Shown: positions 6,726-9,745 of the stretch, one piece after another
How positions within the stretch are numbered: the stretch's first letter is position 1
Layout of the letters: each line of letters opens with the position of its first letter
DNA from: Alphaproteobacteria bacterium
GTDB taxonomy: Bacteria; Pseudomonadota; Alphaproteobacteria; UBA8366
DNA length: 9,745 bases
Direction of reading: 5' to 3'
NCBI GenBank assembly: GCA_018665505.1
Contig: JABJCS010000516.1
Location: 1 to 9,745 of the forward strand
Position numbers and translations under genes: made by a program
The notes under the pieces: model-generated
Database searches by the model: none
What the model was told of the DNA's origin: nothing
Seen by the model: the letters and a program-made list of their open reading frames with translations, nothing else

Positions 6726-7001
6726 TCAGGCTTCTTTGGATATCCTGCGGCCTTCATCCGTCAGCTTGCAGATCAGCCAGTCGGGTTTCGTGGGATTGTC
6801 GAACCATGGCTCGGCCCACCCTTGGGAAACGCAGCTGCGGATCGTGCGTGCGTTAACGCGTTGTCCGGTGTCATCGAAGAGAGGAAGTTTTCCACCGGGC
6901 TGGGTCAAGCCCCGGCGGAGCCAAGAAAGTTGGCCTGCCGTGGGTCCCGTCGAACGGGACCTTCCATCGTGGGCTGTCGATTTCTGTTTCGTTGTCGCCA
7001 T
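6726..7001 (-). CDS. Small winged-helix-like hypothetical protein
   Basis: A 91-residue protein. I recall similar alphaproteobacterial hypothetical proteins with the same 'PGGKLPLFD-x2-GQ' and 'GWAEPWFDNP-x-KPDWLICKLT' wording, but there is no characterised member I can name. The N-terminus (1-22) is polar and basic. Residues 23-88 read as helix, helix ('ARTIRSCVSQGWAEPW', 51-66) and a strand pair ('WLICKLTDEGRRI', 75-87), the pattern of a compact winged helix as in MarR-type C-terminal segments ('Y-x-LT-x-G-R'). DNA binding is therefore an inference. The ATG at 7001 is preferred to TTG at 7007: AGGGTG lies about 9 bp upstream and a TTGGCG/TACCAT promoter is placed correctly. It is transcribed divergently from cutA and precedes the Cys-rich gene on the same strand. 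Confidence 0.65.
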   Translation of the reverse strand: MATTKQKSTAHDGRSRSTGPTAGQLSWLRRGLTQPGGKLPLFDDTGQRVNARTIRSCVSQGWAEPWFDNPTKPDWLICKLTDEGRRISKEA

Positions 7002-7002
7002 A

Positions 7003-7032
7003 GCCAAATCACCCTGCGCCAGATCACCCTGC
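7003..7032. repeat. 15-bp tandem duplication before the winged-helix gene
   Basis: GCCAAATCACCCTGC (7003-7017) is repeated as GCCAGATCACCCTGC (7018-7032), 14 of 15 bases identical. On the minus strand each copy contains AGGGTGAT, so the Shine-Dalgarno-like sequence of the 6726-7001 gene is present twice. Confidence 0.85.
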
Positions 7033-7049
7033 GAATGGCCGCTTTATTC

Positions 7050-7078
7050 ATGGTAAGTTAGAATCTGCTTATCGCCAA
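7050..7078 (-). promoter_or_regulatory. Candidate promoter for the winged-helix gene
   Basis: On the minus strand TTGGCG (7073-7078) and TACCAT (7050-7055) have a 17-bp spacer; each matches four of six consensus bases. The start near 7043 would give a leader of about 42 nt that contains the 15-bp duplication. Confidence 0.4.
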
Positions 7079-7095
7079 GCCGGTGCCCGACATTC

Positions 7096-7101
7096 TATAC
7101 T
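7096..7101 (+). promoter_or_regulatory. Candidate -10 box for cutA
   Basis: TATACT is a five-of-six match to the -10 consensus, about 30 bp before the cutA ATG. No good -35 is visible at 16-18 bp spacing, so this is tentative. If used, it excludes the GTG at 7083 as the cutA start. Confidence 0.3.
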
Positions 7102-7130
7102 CTACATTCCAAAGAACCGATGACGGTCCC

Positions 7131-7448
7131 ATGTCAGTTTGCTTAGTCTACATAACCGCGAGTGATGCGGCGGAAGCGGTATCGATTGGCCGCGATTTGG
7201 TCGAGCGACGCCTGGCCGCCTGCGCGAACGTCCATGGTCCAATCACGTCGATTTACAGGTGGCAGGATGAGATCCAGCAGGATCAAGAAACCGTATTGAT
7301 AGCAAAGACGACGTTGGATTTGGTCGAAAGAGTTACCAAACGGGTCGTCGAGATTCATAGCTACGAATGCCCCTGTGTCGTCTCTGTCCCCATTACCGGT
7401 GGCTATTCGCCGTTTCTCGAATGGATCAACGCGGAAACAGATACATAG
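7131..7448 (+). CDS. cutA: CutA1 divalent cation tolerance protein
   Basis: CutA1 is a small, very stable trimeric protein with a PII-like ferredoxin fold, named from copper tolerance in E. coli; its precise role is still debated. The family blocks are all present: 'VYITASDAAEA' (6-16), 'ERRLAACANVHGPITSIYRWQ' (split over 25-45), 'ETVLIAKT' (53-60) and 'HSYECPCVVSVPI' (76-88), then 'Y-x3-LEWI' (92-99). With ATG 7131 the protein is 105 residues, the standard length; a GTG at 7083 would add 16 residues unlike the family. The ribosome-binding site is weak. It is 13 bp ahead of the FNT channel gene, so cotranscription is likely. The short distance to the Cys-rich exported protein gene, which points the other way, hints at a metal theme but does not prove one. 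Confidence 0.93.
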   Translation: MSVCLVYITASDAAEAVSIGRDLVERRLAACANVHGPITSIYRWQDEIQQDQETVLIAKTTLDLVERVTKRVVEIHSYECPCVVSVPITGGYSPFLEWINAETDT

Positions 7449-7461
7449 GATCGCGATACCG

Positions 7462-8286
7462 ATGAACGAAGATTCAAGCAAGCCCACGTACGTGGTCGAT
7501 CCATATGCTCCGGCGGAAATAGCCGTGTTGGTCGAAAATATAGGCGTCCGGAAAGCGAGGATGAGCTTCGCGCCGGCACTCATGTTGGGTATCCTTGCAG
7601 GTGCGTTTATCGCTTTCGGCGCGATGTTCTACACGATGACCGTAACCGGTGCGGAATGGGGGATCGGCCCCAATCGTCTTTTGGGTGGTCTCGTCTTTTC
7701 GCTCGGATTGGTCCTTGTCATCATCGGTGGCGCGGAGTTGTTTACTGGGAATTGTCTCATCGTCATGGCGTGGGCGGATCGAAAGGTTTCTACCGGCCTC
7801 CTGCTTCGGAATTGGGGTATCGTGTATTTCGGTAATTTCGTAGGTGCGGCCGGTGCTGCGGCATTGGTTCATGGGTCGGGCACGCTCGGGCTGGGAGAGG
7901 GCGCCGTTCAAGCGACCGCTGCCGCCATTGCCCAAGGGAAGGTTTCCTTGCCGTTCATGGAAGCTTTCGTGCGCGGCATTCTTTGTAATATTCTGGTCTG
8001 CCTCGCGGTTTGGCTCAGCTACGCGGCGCATCATGTGGCGGGAAAGTTTCTGGTGATCATCCTGCCGGTGGCGGCTTTCGTGGCGCTGGGCTTCGAGCAT
8101 TCGGTCGCCAATATGTATTTCATTCCGGTCGCCATGTTGGCAGGCGTTGAAGGTGTCACCATGAGTGGATTTTTTGCTAATTTGATCCCGGTCACACTTG
8201 GAAACATTGTCGGCGGCGGCGTGTTTGTAGCGTTCGTCTTTTGGGTGATCTATTTGCGGCCCGCGCGCGAAAAGAAGGCTGGCTAG
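7462..8286 (+). CDS. Formate/nitrite transporter (FNT) family channel
   Basis: A 274-residue inner-membrane protein of the FNT family (FocA, NirC, HSC), which forms pentamers passing small monovalent anions such as formate, nitrite or hydrosulphide. Six hydrophobic segments are visible. Family motifs are intact: 'GGAELFTGN' (89-97, the omega-loop region of helix 2), 'NWGIVYFGNFVGA' (117-129), 'RGILCNILVCLAVW' (171-184) and 'GFEHSVANMYFIP' (210-222) with the central pore His at 213. Which anion it carries cannot be read from these residues. The ATG at 7462 gives the usual length and an N-terminal helix; an in-frame extension into cutA was rejected. cutA ends 13 bp upstream and the MFS gene starts at the very next base after its TAG, so one operon is likely. 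The gamma carbonic anhydrase downstream would suit small-anion chemistry, but this is inference. Confidence 0.92.
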   Translation: MNEDSSKPTYVVDPYAPAEIAVLVENIGVRKARMSFAPALMLGILAGAFIAFGAMFYTMTVTGAEWGIGPNRLLGGLVFSLGLVLVIIGGAELFTGNCLIVMAWADRKVSTGLLLRNWGIVYFGNFVGAAGAAALVHGSGTLGLGEGAVQATAAAIAQGKVSLPFMEAFVRGILCNILVCLAVWLSYAAHHVAGKFLVIILPVAAFVALGFEHSVANMYFIPVAMLAGVEGVTMSGFFANLIPVTLGNIVGGGVFVAFVFWVIYLRPAREKKAG

Positions 8287-9519
8287 ATGACCCCCTCCGC
8301 GCGCATGGCGATGATATTTTCAAGCGTCGGCCATTTCTATATCCACATGATGACGGCATTCTATTTCGTCATCGTCCTCACCCTGGTCGTGGAGTGGGAT
8401 CAGCCCTACAGCGAATTGCTTCAGCTCTGGACAATTGCATCAGCGCTTCTCGGGCTGGTTGCGATCCCAGCGGGGCGGCTGGCCGACCGCTGGAGCGTTC
8501 GTGGGATGATGGTGCTGTTTTTCATCGGCATGGGGATATCTTCGATTGTCTGTGGATTGGTCTCGACACAATTGGCGCTCTTAATGGCGCTGTCCGGCAT
8601 CGGTATCTTCGGGGCGATCTATCATCCGGTAGGTATTCCGTGGCTCATTCGAAGCGCCAGTGCCAACACCGGGAAACTCCTAGCGGTGAACGGCATTTTC
8701 GGCAGTCTCGGGAATGCTGGAGCCGCCGTTATCGCGGGACTCCTCATCGATCTTTACGGATGGCGGATGGCTTTCATCGTGCCGGGTGTTATTTGTGCGA
8801 TCACCGGACTTGGTATGTGGTGGTTCGTCTTGACCGGCCGCATTGTCGACGGTGCCGCCGCCCCGGACAACAGCGCTGACGATGCCTCCCGGGGTGATTT
8901 TATCCGAGTTTCGATACTGTTGCTGATATCGCTGGCGGTCGGCGGCATTATCTATCAATCGACCCAGACAGCCCTTCCAAAGCACTTCGAAACCGAACTG
9001 CAAGAGTGGAGCTGGCAGCTCTTCAGCAACTTCACTCTGGACACCAAGAGCCCAACGGGTTTGGGAGCGATCGTCTCCATCGTCTATTCGTCGAGCATTG
9101 TCATGCAATATGTCGGCGGGTCTTTGGCCGACCGTTATTCGCTGAAATACATCTACGTTATTTGCTGGTTCTTGCAGATAGCCATGCTGGCCGCTATTGC
9201 GGCGGCGACGGGCCTCGGTCTCATTGGTGCAGCCTTATTGGCTGTCGCGGTGAACATCACGATGTTGCCGGCGGAAAACATGCTGATCTATCGTTATGCG
9301 CCCTGGCGGCATCGAAGCCTTATCTTCGGCATTAAATTCGTGATCACCTTCGGGGCGGCGCCATTGTCCGTAGCGTTGGTTGCTTTTATTCAAGAAGAAC
9401 AGAATACCTTGGATATCCTTTTCGGTGGCCTCGCGGCGGCAACCTTCGTCGTCGCTCTTCTGCTGATTTTCTTACCTAAAGATAAACCGTCTACACCCAA
9501 TAGCGCGCCGGCGGAATAG
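8287..9519 (+). CDS. MFS transporter, fosmidomycin-resistance-like branch
   Basis: A 410-residue major facilitator superfamily protein with about 12 hydrophobic segments in two halves. Loop 2-3 carries the motif-A version 'GRLADRWSVRG' (63-73), and the second half repeats it as 'GGSLADRYS' (277-285). The 'GAIYHPVGIPWL' segment (109-120) is like the 'A-x-FHP-x-G' of Fsr-type efflux proteins, and 'YGWRMAFIVPG' (157-167) is the usual helix 5 end. A hydrophilic stretch of about 20-25 residues (about 184-206) joins the halves; a longer loop lies about 231-257. The gene begins directly after the FNT stop codon (TAG then ATG), without its own Shine-Dalgarno, so it depends on coupling to the channel gene. 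Drug efflux is one possibility; the substrate is unknown, and the operon suggests a small metabolite or anion. Confidence 0.88.
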   Translation: MTPSARMAMIFSSVGHFYIHMMTAFYFVIVLTLVVEWDQPYSELLQLWTIASALLGLVAIPAGRLADRWSVRGMMVLFFIGMGISSIVCGLVSTQLALLMALSGIGIFGAIYHPVGIPWLIRSASANTGKLLAVNGIFGSLGNAGAAVIAGLLIDLYGWRMAFIVPGVICAITGLGMWWFVLTGRIVDGAAAPDNSADDASRGDFIRVSILLLISLAVGGIIYQSTQTALPKHFETELQEWSWQLFSNFTLDTKSPTGLGAIVSIVYSSSIVMQYVGGSLADRYSLKYIYVICWFLQIAMLAAIAAATGLGLIGAALLAVAVNITMLPAENMLIYRYAPWRHRSLIFGIKFVITFGAAPLSVALVAFIQEEQNTLDILFGGLAAATFVVALLLIFLPKDKPSTPNSAPAE

Positions 9520-9590
9520 TTGCGGCTGGTAACGCCGTTGCCTTTCCTCTACTCAATCCGCGCGACGCGACAACATCCAAGGGAATTCCG

Positions 9591-9745
9591 ATGGCGACCA
9601 TAATCGAGTTTGAAGGTAAGACACCGCAAATTCATGAATCCGTATTCGTGGCTTCAACGGCCGTTTTGATCGGTGACGTCATAATTGGCGAACACTCGAG
9701 TGTTTGGTACGGCGCGGTCTTGCGCGGCGATTCCGGAACGATCCG
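9591..9745 (+). CDS. Gamma-class carbonic anhydrase family protein (5' part)
   Basis: The first 51 codons of a left-handed beta-helix protein of the gamma carbonic anhydrase/YrdA/PaaY group, cut by the window end. The visible part has 'IHESVFVASTAVLIGDVIIGEHSSVW' spacing (residues 14-39), the repeating hexapeptide pattern of the fold, and 'YGAVLRGD' (40-47), the family signature. The residues that would show metal binding (the three His) lie beyond the window, so activity cannot be judged. The ATG has AAGGGA about 6 bp upstream. It follows the MFS gene after 71 bp, which holds no clear terminator, so it may be read from the same transcript. Family members range from true carbonic anhydrases to thioesterase-like proteins, so the substrate stays open. 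Confidence 0.9.
   Translation, partial: MATIIEFEGKTPQIHESVFVASTAVLIGDVIIGEHSSVWYGAVLRGDSGTI

Overview
The window looks like chromosomal DNA of an alphaproteobacterium, probably of the Rhodospirillales type. The evidence is the gene order yceD – rpmF – plsX – fabH – ihfA – merR – tRNA-Pro, which is characteristic of that class, and the wording of the proteins, for example the YceD 'YPRK' motif and the MerR 'PQHVLRFWE' helix-turn-helix. TGA is a normal stop here (rpmF and others end with it) and TGG encodes Trp, so the standard bacterial code applies.

Bases 1-3975 are a conserved housekeeping block on the + strand. It holds a possible 3' end of an upstream gene, then YceD, ribosomal protein L32, the two fatty acid/phospholipid genes plsX and fabH (1 bp apart), integration host factor alpha, a MerR-family regulator and tRNA-Pro(GGG). 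Candidate sigma-70-type promoters lie before rpmF, ihfA and the tRNA.

Bases 3976-6186 are lineage-specific. Two minus-strand genes overlap by 4 bp. I read both as divergent PAS_5-like (Rhodospirillales sensor-fold) proteins, and a promoter with a perfect inverted repeat over its -10 box drives them. A + strand YdcF/DUF218 membrane protein gene follows; it is full length but interrupted by one in-frame TGA. A strong hairpin terminator at 6121-6146 separates it from the next gene, which converges on it.

Bases 6187-7001 are on the minus strand. They hold a small exported protein made almost wholly of seven 9-residue Cys-rich repeats (CNPCAAKKG), encoded by a 27-bp tandem repeat, and upstream of it a small winged-helix-like hypothetical protein. 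The repeat protein is the most unusual item in the window and may be a periplasmic metal-binding or redox protein.

Bases 7131-9745 are a + strand run: cutA, a formate/nitrite (FNT) family channel, an MFS transporter that starts directly after the FNT stop codon, and the first 51 codons of a gamma-class carbonic anhydrase-like protein cut by the window end. The tight spacing of cutA, FNT and MFS suggests one operon. The substrates cannot be read from sequence alone. I found no insertion sequence, CRISPR array, phage gene or integrase.
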